Shown: positions 21,993 through 31,972 of the stretch, one piece after another
Layout of the letters: every line of letters starts with the position of its first letter
Position numbering within the stretch: the stretch's first letter is position 1
Source: Chloroflexota bacterium
Lineage (GTDB): Bacteria; Chloroflexota; Dehalococcoidia; JABGRK01
NCBI GenBank assembly: GCA_018648325.1
Contig: JABGRK010000017.1
Location: forward strand, 1-64,000
DNA: 64,000 nt
Direction: 5' to 3'
Notes under the pieces: model-generated
Told to the model about the DNA's origin: nothing
The model's input: the letters and a program-made list of their open reading frames with translations, nothing else
The model's database searches: none
Program-made: the position numbers and the translations under genes

Positions 21993-22481
21993 TTAAAATG
22001 AAGATTCTCGGACCGCTTTAATAAACTCTCTTGCATCAATTGCTTTAACGCCATCGATTCTCCATCTGGACGCTATTTCATCTGTAATTCCTGCTGCGAT
22101 AAATTGATAAAACGCCGTTTTAATAATGAATCCCAGCAGTACCAGTAGAAACGCCAGTCCAATGGCGCCATAACAGACATAGTTGTAATTCGGCTGCAGG
22201 TTTATAACCCAGCTATCATCTGCCATGAAAAAAGCAACTGCCCGGGCCAGCAGGCCGATTGCCATTAATATGAACCCTATCTTAATCAAGCCTCTTTTAG
22301 CTACGCTGACAAGAGAAATCGATGTCACGTGGCTGCAAAGCAGGTCGTCCATTTCCTCGCGTGTTCGTGTTTGCATATGCCTTATTATGCGTTTGTTGGT
22401 AACGTAGTATTTAACGCCGCGGGAGCAAGAGATTTTCTCTATAATATCTTCGGTGCCGGTTAGATGGTCTTCTACAGACAT
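21993..22481 (-). CDS. bacterial PH-domain membrane protein
   Basis: A 162-aa protein. The N-terminal half (VKYYVTNKRIIRHMQT..., about 23-55) and C-terminal strand segment (FYQFIAAGITDEIASRWRIDGVKAIDAREFIKAVRES) form a split PH-like fold around two TM helices (about 65-86 and 102-125). The domain type is common in small bacterial membrane proteins of unknown function. It lies 17 bases after cobA. Confidence 0.75.
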   Translation of the reverse strand: MSVEDHLTGTEDIIEKISCSRGVKYYVTNKRIIRHMQTRTREEMDDLLCSHVTSISLVSVAKRGLIKIGFILMAIGLLARAVAFFMADDSWVINLQPNYNYVCYGAIGLAFLLVLLGFIIKTAFYQFIAAGITDEIASRWRIDGVKAIDAREFIKAVRESSF

Positions 22482-22498
22482 TTTGCTAGCACCTCCTT

Positions 22499-23068
22499 TT
22501 AGTAATCAATCCCTTTTTTTGCGCCCTCTCCCCGGGCATAAGGATGTTTTATCTCAAGCATTTCGGTAACTAGGTCCGCTCGCTCAATCAGCTTTTGATC
22601 TGCATAGCGGCCAGTGAGGATGATATCGACATTTGCTGGTTTGTTGTCGATCAGGTTTATGACTGTTTCTACCTCCAGTAAGTTCCAGGCGACGGCCACA
22701 TTTATCTCATCCAGTATTACCAGTCCATAGTTGCCGCCAAGTGCAGCCTCTTTAGCTGCCAGAAGGGATTTTTGGGCTTCCTGCCTGTCTTCAGGCGTAA
22801 CATTTTCAGGATCCACAAATCCCTTCCTGCCGAATTTGGAGAACGTAATGTTAGGCAGCTTTGACATAGCAATCTGCTCGCCATAAGGGCTCTCGCCCTT
22901 CATGAAATAAGCTACATGCACCTTTTTGCCATGCCCAAGGGCTCGCAGCGCGGCCCCCAGTGCTGCCGTAGTCTTGCCTTTACCGTTGCCAGTATAGACT
23001 ATAATCAATCCATTACTCTCTGCTCCAGGCAAGGAACAGCTCCTAAATAAGCGCCATAAGTTTAGCAA
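22499..23068 (-). CDS. cobA: cob(I)yrinic acid a,c-diamide adenosyltransferase
   Basis: A 189-aa CobA/BtuR-type ATP:corrinoid adenosyltransferase with an N-terminal P-loop VYTGNGKGKTTAALGAALRALG (about 24-46), ending in HPYARGEGAKKGIDY as is usual. It adenosylates cobalamin and helps corrinoid salvage. The first 20 residues of the listed ORF are not typical; an in-frame TTG at 23008 (M-IIVYTGNGKG) is a plausible start. The reductive dehalogenase in this window needs a corrinoid. Confidence 0.93.
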   Translation of the reverse strand: MLNLWRLFRSCSLPGAESNGLIIVYTGNGKGKTTAALGAALRALGHGKKVHVAYFMKGESPYGEQIAMSKLPNITFSKFGRKGFVDPENVTPEDRQEAQKSLLAAKEAALGGNYGLVILDEINVAVAWNLLEVETVINLIDNKPANVDIILTGRYADQKLIERADLVTEMLEIKHPYARGEGAKKGIDY

Positions 23069-23158
23069 TCAGCACATCTCTTGTCAAGGCAGATCACATT
23101 CAAAGATTGACCAGATTTGGATGAGCAGTTACAATTCATGAAATAAGGTTGTGGTTTT

Positions 23159-24148
23159 TTGCAATATCTCAATACATTTAAGAGTGCTTTGGCTGGTGGA
23201 TTAAAAAGGGTTGCCAGTTATTTGCAGTTGGCTATAAGTGAATTTCTGGATGATAACGGCTCACATTTGTCGGCCTCTATGTCGTATTATCTGCTATTTT
23301 CATTCATCCCCTTGCTGATGGCTTTTCTGGCTATTCTTCCTTCGGCTCTCGGCCTTGAAGCTAACGTAAAGGAGTGGTTCTTAAGGAACTTCCTGGATAC
23401 CCCACAAACTCGAGACGCCATTAATTTGATTTTTGATAATGTAAAGAGGGTACAAGCTTCCAATACTGTTTTAGCTGTTTTGGGTTTACTCTGGGGTGGA
23501 TCGGCCATATTCAATGTTATCAGGAAAACCTTAAACATTATTTGGGGGATAACCATACCCCGGCCGTTTTTCAGGGAGCGTCTGATGGAAGCTATTATGG
23601 TGGCGGTAGTAGGCGCTCTAATGCTGGTGTCTCTCTGGCTGACCATTGGGATTAATTTTATCAGCAATTACTCTGAACTTACCGGATTTGCAGACACTAT
23701 CAATCAGGGTATTCTTGGTTATCTTTTCCCCGGGACCATCATGTTTTTGATATTCATGTTCCTTTATCGTTTTGCTCCGTATGTGAAGCTTCGCTGGAAG
23801 GATGTATGGATTGAGGCACTGATTGTGGCGGTTGTTTTTGAGGCTATTAAGAATCTGTTTATCTTTTATGTAGGAAATTTCGAGACTGATAATTTCCTGG
23901 GCAGCACATTGGGAGCAGTATTTGCCACACTGCTCTGGGCCTATATTTCATCTGTAGTCTTCCTGTTCGGTGCCGAGGTGGCCTCGTTGCGCTTCAGGGG
24001 TGTAACAATCTGGGGCAGAGGCCCCATAGAAGCTCAAGAGGGTCCGGTCCCCACGTTTATTCAGGAGTTAAAAGACCAGAAAAAGAATGCCATGGAAAAC
24101 CAAGACCAAGAGTTGCTTGATCACACCGATGCAGATAAAAGCCAGTAG
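23159..24148 (+). CDS. YihY/BrkB-family inner membrane protein
   Basis: A 329-aa protein with about six TM helices. Family hallmarks are SMSYYLLFSFIPLLMAFLAILPS (about 40-62), the LGLLWGGSAIFNVIRKTLNIIWG segment (about 107-130), and the C-terminal GSTLGAVFATLLWAYISSVVFLFGAEVASLR. The family was once called ribonuclease BN but has no proven enzymatic role; transport or envelope functions are suspected. TTG start with weak AAGG upstream. A polar tail follows the last TM. Confidence 0.88.
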   Translation: MQYLNTFKSALAGGLKRVASYLQLAISEFLDDNGSHLSASMSYYLLFSFIPLLMAFLAILPSALGLEANVKEWFLRNFLDTPQTRDAINLIFDNVKRVQASNTVLAVLGLLWGGSAIFNVIRKTLNIIWGITIPRPFFRERLMEAIMVAVVGALMLVSLWLTIGINFISNYSELTGFADTINQGILGYLFPGTIMFLIFMFLYRFAPYVKLRWKDVWIEALIVAVVFEAIKNLFIFYVGNFETDNFLGSTLGAVFATLLWAYISSVVFLFGAEVASLRFRGVTIWGRGPIEAQEGPVPTFIQELKDQKKNAMENQDQELLDHTDADKSQ

Positions 24149-24169
24149 CGTTCTGCCACATTCAGACGT

Positions 24170-27100
24170 TTATTTTTGCCGTTTCACCGCCAGTATAACC
24201 TCGGTGTCCTGTATCTTGTAGCTCTGAACGTACGCCTCTTCGCTTGGCGGCCCCGCATTTAACTCTGCAGACAGCGTTTCTTGTTTAACATAGTCGTTGT
24301 GCCCATCCATAACCCTTTTTACATCGTCATTGCCCTGATAATATGTAAGGATATGGTCGGCGATCTCAAAACCCGCTGACTTTCTCATATTCTGAATGCG
24401 ATGTACCAGTTCTCTGGCCATACCTTCATCGGCAAGCTCTTGCGAAACGTTGGTGGTAAGGGCCACAACCAGTTCGCCTTCGCTGGTAGTTGCGTATCCC
24501 TCTTTATCTATTACATCGTTTCCATCATCAATGAAGTCGATTGATTTTACGTTAAGCTCGTTTAACACCTGTGGCGCCAGCTTGATCAGCCCCTGTTGCA
24601 TTTCTTCAGACCTTATGTTCAGAATTACCTTGGCCAGCGGCTGACGTACCTTTATGCCAGCCTTGCTGCGAGCCGACCTGCCCAGGCTTGCCACCTTCAT
24701 GGCGGTCCGGGTGTGAACCGACAGTTTTTCATCTATCAGGCTCGTGTTTGCCTTGGGGAAGTCGGTCAGGTGCACACTTTCCGGTGCGTCTGTATCCAAA
24801 CTGAGAACCAGGTTTTGATATATTTCCTCGGCGATAAATGGCACGAAGGGAGCCATCAGTTTGGACAGTGTTACAAGGCACTCGTACAATGTCTCGTATG
24901 CCGCCAGTTTGTCCATGTCGCTTTCGCTCTTCCAGAATCGCCTTCTGCTTTGCCTGATGTACCAGTTGGACAGGGCGTCAACAAATCCCTCGGCTTTACG
25001 TCCGGCTGTTGTCGGGTCGTAGTTATCCAGCCCTTGTGTGATGTCATGGGTTAGCTGGTGCAGCTCAGATAGTATCCATTTGTCCAGATCAGATCGGTAC
25101 TGAGTAAAGGCTCCACCCTTGCCCGGCTCGAAATTATCTATATTGGCGTACATAACGAAGAATGAATACGTGTTCCACAGCGTCATCAGGAACTTGCGTG
25201 ATACCTCTTTTATGCCATCTTCAGCGAAGCGGCGCACGTTGCCCGGAGTGGTGGACGTATACATATACCAGCGCAGCGGGTCGGCACCGTACTTATCTAC
25301 CATAGCCCATGGCTCTACGATGTTTTTCTTGGATTTGCTCATCTTCTCGCCCTTGCTGTCCAGAATGAGCCCAAGGCAAATTACATTCCTGTAGCTAGGT
25401 TCGTCAAACAGTAGCGTTGAAATGGCGTGCAAGCTGTAGAACCAGCCCCGCGTTTGATCTACTGCCTCACAGATGAAATCGGCGGGGAAGCGCCCGTCCT
25501 GCCGAATGGTGTCGTTATCGAACGGATAATGCCATTGTGAAAGCGGCATAGCCCCTGAATCGAACCAGCAGTCGATAACCTCCGGCACGCGATGCATGGT
25601 GCCGCTGCACTGCTTGCAGCCGAAAGCGATATCGTCAACGTATGGCCGGTGTAGATCAAGCTCGTCCGTCAGCAGTTTCATTGCTCCGTCGGTTTGATCC
25701 AGCCTTTTGCCTTTTAGTTCCTGTGTTCCGCCCACGCATTCCTGAGCACCGCACACATCGCATTGCCACACAGGAAGCGGTGTGCCCCAATAACGTTCAC
25801 GCGATACAGCCCAGTCCACGTTGTTTTCCAGCCAGTCGCCGAAGCGCCCCTTTTTGATGTGTTCCGGATACCAGTTTATGCGCTCGTTGTTCTTAATAAG
25901 GGCGTCTTTTACGGCGGTGGTTTTTATATACCACGAGCTTTTGGCGTAGTACAGCAGCGGTGTGTTGCAGCGCCAGCAGAAGGGATAGGTGTGCTTGATG
26001 CGCTCGCTACGATAAAGCAGGTCTCTTTCCTGCAGGTCCGTGAGTATGCGGGGATCCGCACCCTTAACGAACTTACCTTTTATATCGCTGTCTTCTTCAA
26101 GCCAGGGAATCGATACCGTCATCTTGCCCGACAGGTCCACCGGCTGAATGAAATAGAGACCGTTTTGCTGCCCGGCTTGATAGTCTGCTTCACCAAAGGC
26201 GGGTGCTATGTGCACGATGCCTGTGCCGTCGTCCATGGTCACAAAGTCGCCGGGTATTACCGGATAAGTCCAGTCCTTCGGTTTATCGGAGCGTTTGACC
26301 TCTTCAAGGTTTGTTTTTGCGTCCGACGCGTCGCTAAAACGCATAACATCAAAGGAAACCTTTGCCGGGTTAAAAAGTGGCTCGTATTTAAGGCCGGCCA
26401 GTTGCTTGCCCGTAAGTGTTCCGGTGATTTCATATGGGTCGGTGATGGCCTCATCCAGTCTGGCTTTCGCCAGTATTAACTGTTCCTTTCGCTCGCCAAC
26501 TTCTACTTCTGCTATTACGTATTCGTCTGCGGCGGCAATGGCCAACGCGGTGTTGCCCGGCAGCGTCCATGGTGTGGTGGTCCATGCCAACAGGTATGCA
26601 GGCAAAAAGTTGCGTATGCCGGAAGAGGCCAGTTCTTCGATGCTATCCTTTGTCAGTTTAAATTTAACGAATACCGATGGATCGTCCGTATCCTCTTTAT
26701 ATCCCTGTGCAACCTCGTGCGAACTGAGCGAGGTGGAACAGCGCGGGCAGTGAGGTGTTACCCTGTATCCTTTATATATGTAGTTTTTGTCCCACAACTG
26801 TTTGAGTATCCACCAGCACGATTCAATGTAATCGTTGTCAAAAGTCATATAGGGGTGGTCAAGATCGGTCCAGTAACCGATGCGCTTGGTCAGATCGTTC
26901 CAGTCGTCAATATACTTCAGTACTCCCTCGCGGCACTTGGCGTTGAACTCGGCCACACCGTAAGCTTCAATGTCCGGCTTGCTTTTAAGACCCAGCTCTT
27001 TTTCAACCTCAAGCTCTACCGGCAATCCGTGGGTGTCCCAACCTGCCTTACGCGGGGTATAGTACCCCTGCATTGTTTTGTAGCGCGGCAGTATATCCTT

Positions 27101-27292
27101 AAATACTCGTGCCAGTACATGGTGAATACCGGGTTTTCCGTTGGCAGTCGGAGGTCCCTCAAAAATGGTGAACTGCTCGTTGCCTTCACGGCTTTCTACG
27201 CTCTTTTTGAAGATAGACTGGTCCTGCCAGAAGCGCAGTACCTCCTGCTCCATCTCCGGGTAATTCACCCTGCTGTTTACCGGCTTGAACAT
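24170..27292 (-). CDS. ileS: isoleucyl-tRNA synthetase
   Basis: A 1040-aa class I synthetase charging tRNA-Ile. The HIGH-type motif appears as PPTANGKPGIHHVLAR (about 47-62), and the KMSKS motif is GEKMSKSKKN (about 620). An editing domain lies between. The length and architecture fit the longer eukaryote-like IleS2 type. No T-box leader is seen upstream. The anticodon-binding and C-terminal domains appear complete. Confidence 0.97.
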   Translation of the reverse strand: MFKPVNSRVNYPEMEQEVLRFWQDQSIFKKSVESREGNEQFTIFEGPPTANGKPGIHHVLARVFKDILPRYKTMQGYYTPRKAGWDTHGLPVELEVEKELGLKSKPDIEAYGVAEFNAKCREGVLKYIDDWNDLTKRIGYWTDLDHPYMTFDNDYIESCWWILKQLWDKNYIYKGYRVTPHCPRCSTSLSSHEVAQGYKEDTDDPSVFVKFKLTKDSIEELASSGIRNFLPAYLLAWTTTPWTLPGNTALAIAAADEYVIAEVEVGERKEQLILAKARLDEAITDPYEITGTLTGKQLAGLKYEPLFNPAKVSFDVMRFSDASDAKTNLEEVKRSDKPKDWTYPVIPGDFVTMDDGTGIVHIAPAFGEADYQAGQQNGLYFIQPVDLSGKMTVSIPWLEEDSDIKGKFVKGADPRILTDLQERDLLYRSERIKHTYPFCWRCNTPLLYYAKSSWYIKTTAVKDALIKNNERINWYPEHIKKGRFGDWLENNVDWAVSRERYWGTPLPVWQCDVCGAQECVGGTQELKGKRLDQTDGAMKLLTDELDLHRPYVDDIAFGCKQCSGTMHRVPEVIDCWFDSGAMPLSQWHYPFDNDTIRQDGRFPADFICEAVDQTRGWFYSLHAISTLLFDEPSYRNVICLGLILDSKGEKMSKSKKNIVEPWAMVDKYGADPLRWYMYTSTTPGNVRRFAEDGIKEVSRKFLMTLWNTYSFFVMYANIDNFEPGKGGAFTQYRSDLDKWILSELHQLTHDITQGLDNYDPTTAGRKAEGFVDALSNWYIRQSRRRFWKSESDMDKLAAYETLYECLVTLSKLMAPFVPFIAEEIYQNLVLSLDTDAPESVHLTDFPKANTSLIDEKLSVHTRTAMKVASLGRSARSKAGIKVRQPLAKVILNIRSEEMQQGLIKLAPQVLNELNVKSIDFIDDGNDVIDKEGYATTSEGELVVALTTNVSQELADEGMARELVHRIQNMRKSAGFEIADHILTYYQGNDDVKRVMDGHNDYVKQETLSAELNAGPPSEEAYVQSYKIQDTEVILAVKRQK

Positions 27293-27457
27293 TTAGTTAG
27301 TGCCCTTTCCATGAGTAACGACTTTTTTTGTGTATTCTTCCTTATTTATAGGGGAAGACGCATGCGTAAAAGCACACGTTTGTTATTATACCATCCTTAA
27401 ATCTCATATAGAAGGTGGCTTGATTAAGTTTGCACCTTTCCTGTACACTTTACTGCC

Positions 27458-28321
27458 ATGGAAGTAAGAAAAGCAGTTATAACCGCCGCAGGGCTGGGCA
27501 CACGTTTTCTACCGGCCACAAAGGCGCTCTCCAAGGAGATGTTGCCGCTGGTGGACAGGCCGCTTATTCAGTATGCGCTTGAGGAGTGTGCCTCCTCCGG
27601 TATCGAGCAGGTGATAATTATAATCAGGCCTGAGCAGGGCACTATTGGTGAGCACTGTAGTCCTGCGCCTGAGCTTGAGCGTATGTTAGAAGACAAGGGT
27701 AAGACCAGTGAGCTGGACGCGGTTCGTAATGTAAGCAGTCTTGCCGATATATGCTATGTTCATCAGGCAGAGCAGCTTGGGTTGGGCCACGCCATACTGA
27801 TGGCAAAAGACGCTGTTGGTGATGAACCCTTTGCCGTGATTCTGCCTGATGATATCATTGATGGCCAAGTTCCGGCACTGGGGCAGATGAAGCGTATTTA
27901 CGATCAATATGGCGGAAGTGTGGTTGCCGTTGAGCATATCGCTGAAGACAAGGTCAGCAGCTACGGCGTCGTTGATCCGCAAAAAATCGATGACAAGGTG
28001 AGCCGTGTGCTGGGACTGGTGGAAAAACCTGCGCCGGACAAGGCTCCCTCAGACTTATGTATAGTTGGCAGATATATTTTTACTCCCCAAATCTTTGATA
28101 TGATCGAAAAAACGCCGCGTGGTGCCATTGGCGAGATACAGATAACCGATGCCATGCAACTGCTCCTGCAGGAACAAAACATGTATGCCTATGCTTTTGA
28201 CGGTAAACGGCATGATACGGGCACCCCGCTGGGCATGCTCAAGGCCTCGGTGGAACTGGGGCTTAAAAACGCCGCCTTTGGTGACGAATTCCGGGAGTAT
28301 CTTGCCCAACTTGAGCTTTAG
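27458..28321 (+). CDS. galU: UTP-glucose-1-phosphate uridylyltransferase
   Basis: A 287-aa nucleotidyltransferase making UDP-glucose. Hallmarks are AVITAAGLGTRFLPATKALSKEMLPLVDRPLIQYALEE (about 6-43), AILPDDI (about 127-133), VVAVEHI and LVEKPAP...SDLCIVGRYI (about 188-210). It is encoded divergently from ileS and is probably needed for surface polysaccharide or glycolipid synthesis. Confidence 0.95.
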   Translation: MEVRKAVITAAGLGTRFLPATKALSKEMLPLVDRPLIQYALEECASSGIEQVIIIIRPEQGTIGEHCSPAPELERMLEDKGKTSELDAVRNVSSLADICYVHQAEQLGLGHAILMAKDAVGDEPFAVILPDDIIDGQVPALGQMKRIYDQYGGSVVAVEHIAEDKVSSYGVVDPQKIDDKVSRVLGLVEKPAPDKAPSDLCIVGRYIFTPQIFDMIEKTPRGAIGEIQITDAMQLLLQEQNMYAYAFDGKRHDTGTPLGMLKASVELGLKNAAFGDEFREYLAQLEL

Positions 28322-28365
28322 TTTTTCTAGATAGCTTGAATGTGTTACGTTGGTAGGTATATAGT

Positions 28366-28857
28366 TTACGTCTCATCAATAACCCATTCGCCGCTGTATT
28401 TACCCATAAAAGCTATCATTACAAATATCAATATCAAGATAACAGGAAACCGTACCCCATTCGAGAGCCCTAACGTATTGCATGCGAGTCCCCATAACGT
28501 CGCAAGTAAAGCACTTGTAATAGTGATTAGTATGAGGGCTTTAGTATTTCTACGTTTTTCAACACGAGCAGTGCATTTCTTTAATAAAATCCCGTCTTTA
28601 TAAAGGATACATTCTGCTGGACCCTTACGTATGCTTAAGATGTTAATCGCTATCTTATACTCATCGTTGCCTATCCTAAAAGCATGTTCACTATGTCTCT
28701 TTAGGTTTCTTGCCTCAGATACCAGTTCTTCATTGACGTACACTCGTTCTTTGTCAAACCCGGAGTTATGAATTCGTATGGTTCGTTCTTCGTCATGAAA
28801 TACAAACCATTGACCTTTCCACACTCCAATATATGAAGTTTCAGGTAAGTTTTTCAT
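28366..28857 (-). CDS. hypothetical membrane protein, 163 aa
   Basis: No family recognised. The N-terminal ~105 residues are soluble and beta-rich, starting ETSYIGVWKGQWFVFHDEERTIRIHN. Two TM helices follow near the C-terminus (about 107-127 and 133-152). An upstream SD-like AAGGAG precedes the ATG. It is convergent with galU. Confidence 0.65.
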   Translation of the reverse strand: MKNLPETSYIGVWKGQWFVFHDEERTIRIHNSGFDKERVYVNEELVSEARNLKRHSEHAFRIGNDEYKIAINILSIRKGPAECILYKDGILLKKCTARVEKRRNTKALILITITSALLATLWGLACNTLGLSNGVRFPVILILIFVMIAFMGKYSGEWVIDET

Positions 28858-29046
28858 ATCATCTCCTTAATATTGCCAGTATTATACCACCACTGCGCTG
28901 ATATTGGCATGTTGTTATTCCGCATATATGTTAAGACGAATCTGCGAAGTTTGATGGTAGCTTGACCTCTAGTTCTTTTTTCTACGACTTTAACTTTCGC
29001 AATCCTGTTGACTATTCCCTTGTTTGAGTGTAAATTGTAGTCAGGT

Positions 29047-30531
29047 ATGAATAAAAAATACAAACTGCCACATCGCTATAAATTACTAATAACCCCTGTG
29101 CTCATTGTATTTTCATTGCTGGCGCTTTTACCAACTTCCTGCACTTGCAACTGCACACCTGAAGGCGATATTTTCGGTGGTGGTTACAGGCCGGACCTGC
29201 TTATTAATCATAACAGGCTAGTTTTTACTTCTTCACGGGATGGCAATGAGCAAGGCGATATTTACATGACAGACCTTGATGGTCAGAATCTGGTGAAAAT
29301 AAATGACGACCCGCTTTTTGGCTATAGAACAGTATGGTCACCTACCGGCAAAAGAATTGCATTTATTACCAGAGCGGAAACGTCCGGTATTGAGCCAACC
29401 ACTACTCTGCATATAGTGGATGATGGCGGCAACTCTGTAGTCGCTATAGAAGGATTTCCAAGCGAGTTTTCCCAGTTTGATTGGTCACCCGATGGCAAAA
29501 CATTAGCATTTTACTATCCCAGCAACGACGATAATACCTTCGACCTTTATACGGTGGACAGCGACGGAATCGACTTCAATGCGATTGCAACTGTGCCGGG
29601 GCGTAATGTAGAGAACATATCATGGTCTCCTGACTCAGCTAAAATCCTGTTTGTATCCGATCAAATTGAGAATCATAATAATAATATCATTCGAGTAGTA
29701 GACAGTGATGGTAGTAATCTGATAGCAATTGACGATGCCCAGAGGTATGGTTTTGAGTCAGCCTGGTCTCCCGACTCAGGTAAGATTGCTTATATCAAAT
29801 CCGATAACGATTCAGGGGGTGATATCAGTGATATCTACATAGCAAATGCAGACGGTACGGGGCGGATTAATATTACAAACGGAGATTATGGACGAGCAAT
29901 GCGCGTATCATGGTCGTCTGATGGCCAAAAAATTACTTTTCAAGCACTCAGCTCTGCCAGCCAGATGGATCCACCAGATTCATATCGCGTGAATGCAGAC
30001 GGGACCGGACTTACCAAGACCACCAGCACCATCAATGGAGAAAGCGCCTATGAAATCATGCCATCGCCGGATGGCAAAAGAACTCTATTGGCTGTAATTG
30101 ACGATGAAACAACTACTGAATATCTTATATATCTTGCAGATGCTGATGGACGTAACCCGGTCAGAATTATGGAGAATGTCCAAGAGTATATTTCAGGTTA
30201 CACGTGGGCTCCTAACTCAAGCAAGTTTGCCTATTCTACACGCGGTCATGACGTAGATAACCCTGATGGCCGCGATACGAATGCCCACAATATATATGTT
30301 GTAAATGCAGACGGAACAGGACTCGTTGAGCTTGCCAGTGTCACAACAGATGGCAATTCCTACTCTTCCGGGCCTGGCTGGTTTGTGTGGTCGCCTGACA
30401 GCACCAGGATTATCTTCCCTAATACAATAGATGATAACCTGGATATATTTTCAGTAAGGGCCGATGGTACAGGCCTTGTCAATATCACTAATAGCCCTGG
30501 CAGTGACTGGGGGCCCATATTGCCTCGGTAA
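29047..30531 (+). CDS. TolB-like beta-propeller surface protein
   Basis: A 494-aa exported protein. The N-terminal signal segment is LLITPVLIVFSLLALLPTSCTC (about 13-35); the Cys at about 32 may be lipidated, although Pro at -3 is unusual for a lipobox. The rest is a series of WD40-like PD40 repeats (WSPTGKRIAF, WSPDGKTLAF, WSPDSAKILF, WSPDSGKIAY, WSSDGQKITF, WAPNSSKFAY, WSPDSTRIIF), each with an IYxxDxDG-type strand, forming a six- to eight-bladed propeller. Relatives bind proteins or peptides outside the membrane. Partners are unknown. Confidence 0.85.
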   Translation: MNKKYKLPHRYKLLITPVLIVFSLLALLPTSCTCNCTPEGDIFGGGYRPDLLINHNRLVFTSSRDGNEQGDIYMTDLDGQNLVKINDDPLFGYRTVWSPTGKRIAFITRAETSGIEPTTTLHIVDDGGNSVVAIEGFPSEFSQFDWSPDGKTLAFYYPSNDDNTFDLYTVDSDGIDFNAIATVPGRNVENISWSPDSAKILFVSDQIENHNNNIIRVVDSDGSNLIAIDDAQRYGFESAWSPDSGKIAYIKSDNDSGGDISDIYIANADGTGRINITNGDYGRAMRVSWSSDGQKITFQALSSASQMDPPDSYRVNADGTGLTKTTSTINGESAYEIMPSPDGKRTLLAVIDDETTTEYLIYLADADGRNPVRIMENVQEYISGYTWAPNSSKFAYSTRGHDVDNPDGRDTNAHNIYVVNADGTGLVELASVTTDGNSYSSGPGWFVWSPDSTRIIFPNTIDDNLDIFSVRADGTGLVNITNSPGSDWGPILPR

Positions 30532-30557
30532 GGCATCACACCTTACTCTGGGCATGT

Positions 30558-31181
30558 TTACTGAGTTTGTTTAATGTAGTTAAGTACTTCTTTGTGAGTA
30601 TCATCACCTATCTTGTCCTGCTCAAGATAGTAGTCAAGCAACTCTGTTAAATCGATGGCGCTGTGCAGCGTGTATCCGGCCTTTTGCAGTTGGGCGGCCC
30701 CACCCTGCTGCCTGTCCACCAGCACTACCACGTCTTTTACCACCAGCCCATGGTCTTCCAGTGTTTTTATGGACTCGAACTTGCTGGTGGCACCGGTTAT
30801 CAGGTCGTCAATCAGCAGTACTGTTTGCCCTTTCCGGAATGCCCCATCTATTTGAGCGCCGCTGCCATAGCCCTTATCGCCTTTTCTGGGGGTGATCATG
30901 GGCCTCTTGGTGATGTATGCAAGGATTGCTGTTGCCGGTGTTGCAGCTGAGGGGCAGTCGGCCAGAATCTCGAACTTGATATTTTTTATAAGCTCCCGAT
31001 AAACCTCCACCGCCGTACCTATTACATTGGGAAATGAGCGCATTACCCTCAGGTCTACATATATAGGCGATAGCGGCGCGTCCGGGTTTGTCTGGTGAAT
31101 TTTCAGTTTGAAAGCGCCGAACTTTATTGAACCTGTATCCAGCAGTTGTGTGGCCAGCATTTCGGCCATTTTGCTCATCAT
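30558..31181 (-). CDS. pyrE: orotate phosphoribosyltransferase
   Basis: A 207-aa PRTase converting orotate and PRPP to OMP. The PRPP loop is TVLLIDDLITGATSKFESIKTLEDHG (about 123-148), and MITPRKGDKGYGSG contains the active-site basic residues. VVVLVDRQQGGAAQLQKAGYTLHS is typical of pyrE. It directly follows pyrF (13 bases), in the order of the pathway's last two steps. Confidence 0.94.
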   Translation of the reverse strand: MMSKMAEMLATQLLDTGSIKFGAFKLKIHQTNPDAPLSPIYVDLRVMRSFPNVIGTAVEVYRELIKNIKFEILADCPSAATPATAILAYITKRPMITPRKGDKGYGSGAQIDGAFRKGQTVLLIDDLITGATSKFESIKTLEDHGLVVKDVVVLVDRQQGGAAQLQKAGYTLHSAIDLTELLDYYLEQDKIGDDTHKEVLNYIKQTQ

Positions 31182-31194
31182 AAGTTACTATCCT

Positions 31195-31959
31195 CTAGTC
31201 GGGCAATACCGACGCTATTTCTTCCAGTATCATATCTGTTGCCGTAACAGGATCGCCTATCTGGGCCGGTGGCTTGGTTATAGCCCGGCCCACCACCAGC
31301 GCATACGCCCCATTTGATATCGCCTCTGTCGGAGTCATAATCCGCCTCTGGTCCTGCGATGCAGCCCAACTGGGCCTTATGCCCGGCGTTACGATTTTCA
31401 TGTCCGGTACGCTTTTTTGTAGTATCTCGATTTCTTGTGGAGACGACACTATGCCGCCAAACCCCGCTTGCTTTGCCAGTGCTGCCAGATTTACCACATA
31501 GTCCTGCAAATTGTCAGATACCCCGATCTCGTTTTTCAGTATATTTTTGTCGATGCTGGTAAGCACGGTAACGCCTAGAATAAGAGGCGGCTTTGTTCCG
31601 GCTCGATCTGCCTCGTCTCGTGTTGCTTCGGCGGCTTGCGTCATCATTGCAAGGCCACCTGTGGTGTGTACGGTGAACATGTCCACATTAAGTCTTGTAA
31701 CAGCCCGGCAGGCGCCTGCCACAGTGTTGGGTATATCCAGAAACTTGCCGTCGTAAAACACCCTGCCGCCGCGCTCTTTGATTTTGCGTACGATATCGAT
31801 TCCGGCGCTGGTTAAGAATTCAAGGCCGATCTTGAAATAGCCAACGTGACCTTGTAGCAGATCGACCAGCGCAAGTGCATCGTCCTGCGCAGAAACGTCC
31901 AGCGCTACGATCAACTTTTCTTTTGCACGGGTCAGTTTTTGATTTGTTGAACCTGTCAT
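31195..31959 (-). CDS. pyrF: orotidine-5'-phosphate decarboxylase
   Basis: A 254-aa decarboxylase forming UMP. The catalytic region is VFYDGKFLDIPNTV (D-x-K-x-x-D), and KLIVALDV opens the barrel. The C-terminal signature is TPGIRPSWAASQDQRRIMTP...VVGRAIT. The track's 318-aa version begins inside the upstream flavoredoxin gene in another frame; its first 64 residues are unlike the family. The internal ATG (31959) 13 bases after the flavoredoxin stop is the true start. Confidence 0.94.
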   Translation of the reverse strand: MTGSTNQKLTRAKEKLIVALDVSAQDDALALVDLLQGHVGYFKIGLEFLTSAGIDIVRKIKERGGRVFYDGKFLDIPNTVAGACRAVTRLNVDMFTVHTTGGLAMMTQAAEATRDEADRAGTKPPLILGVTVLTSIDKNILKNEIGVSDNLQDYVVNLAALAKQAGFGGIVSSPQEIEILQKSVPDMKIVTPGIRPSWAASQDQRRIMTPTEAISNGAYALVVGRAITKPPAQIGDPVTATDMILEEIASVLPD

Positions 31960-31972
31960 AGTTAGAGAAATT

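Noticed and set aside
25763-27400. Two long plus-strand ORFs (238 and 227 aa)
   Set aside because: Both are antisense to ileS, whose motifs are complete.
27293-27457. T-box leader before ileS
   Set aside because: I found no T-box sequence or specifier stem in the 165-base gap.
28854-29063. 69-aa minus-strand ORF between the membrane protein and the propeller gene
   Set aside because: It overlaps the start of the divergent propeller gene, has no ribosome binding site or recognisable features, and probably covers the promoters.
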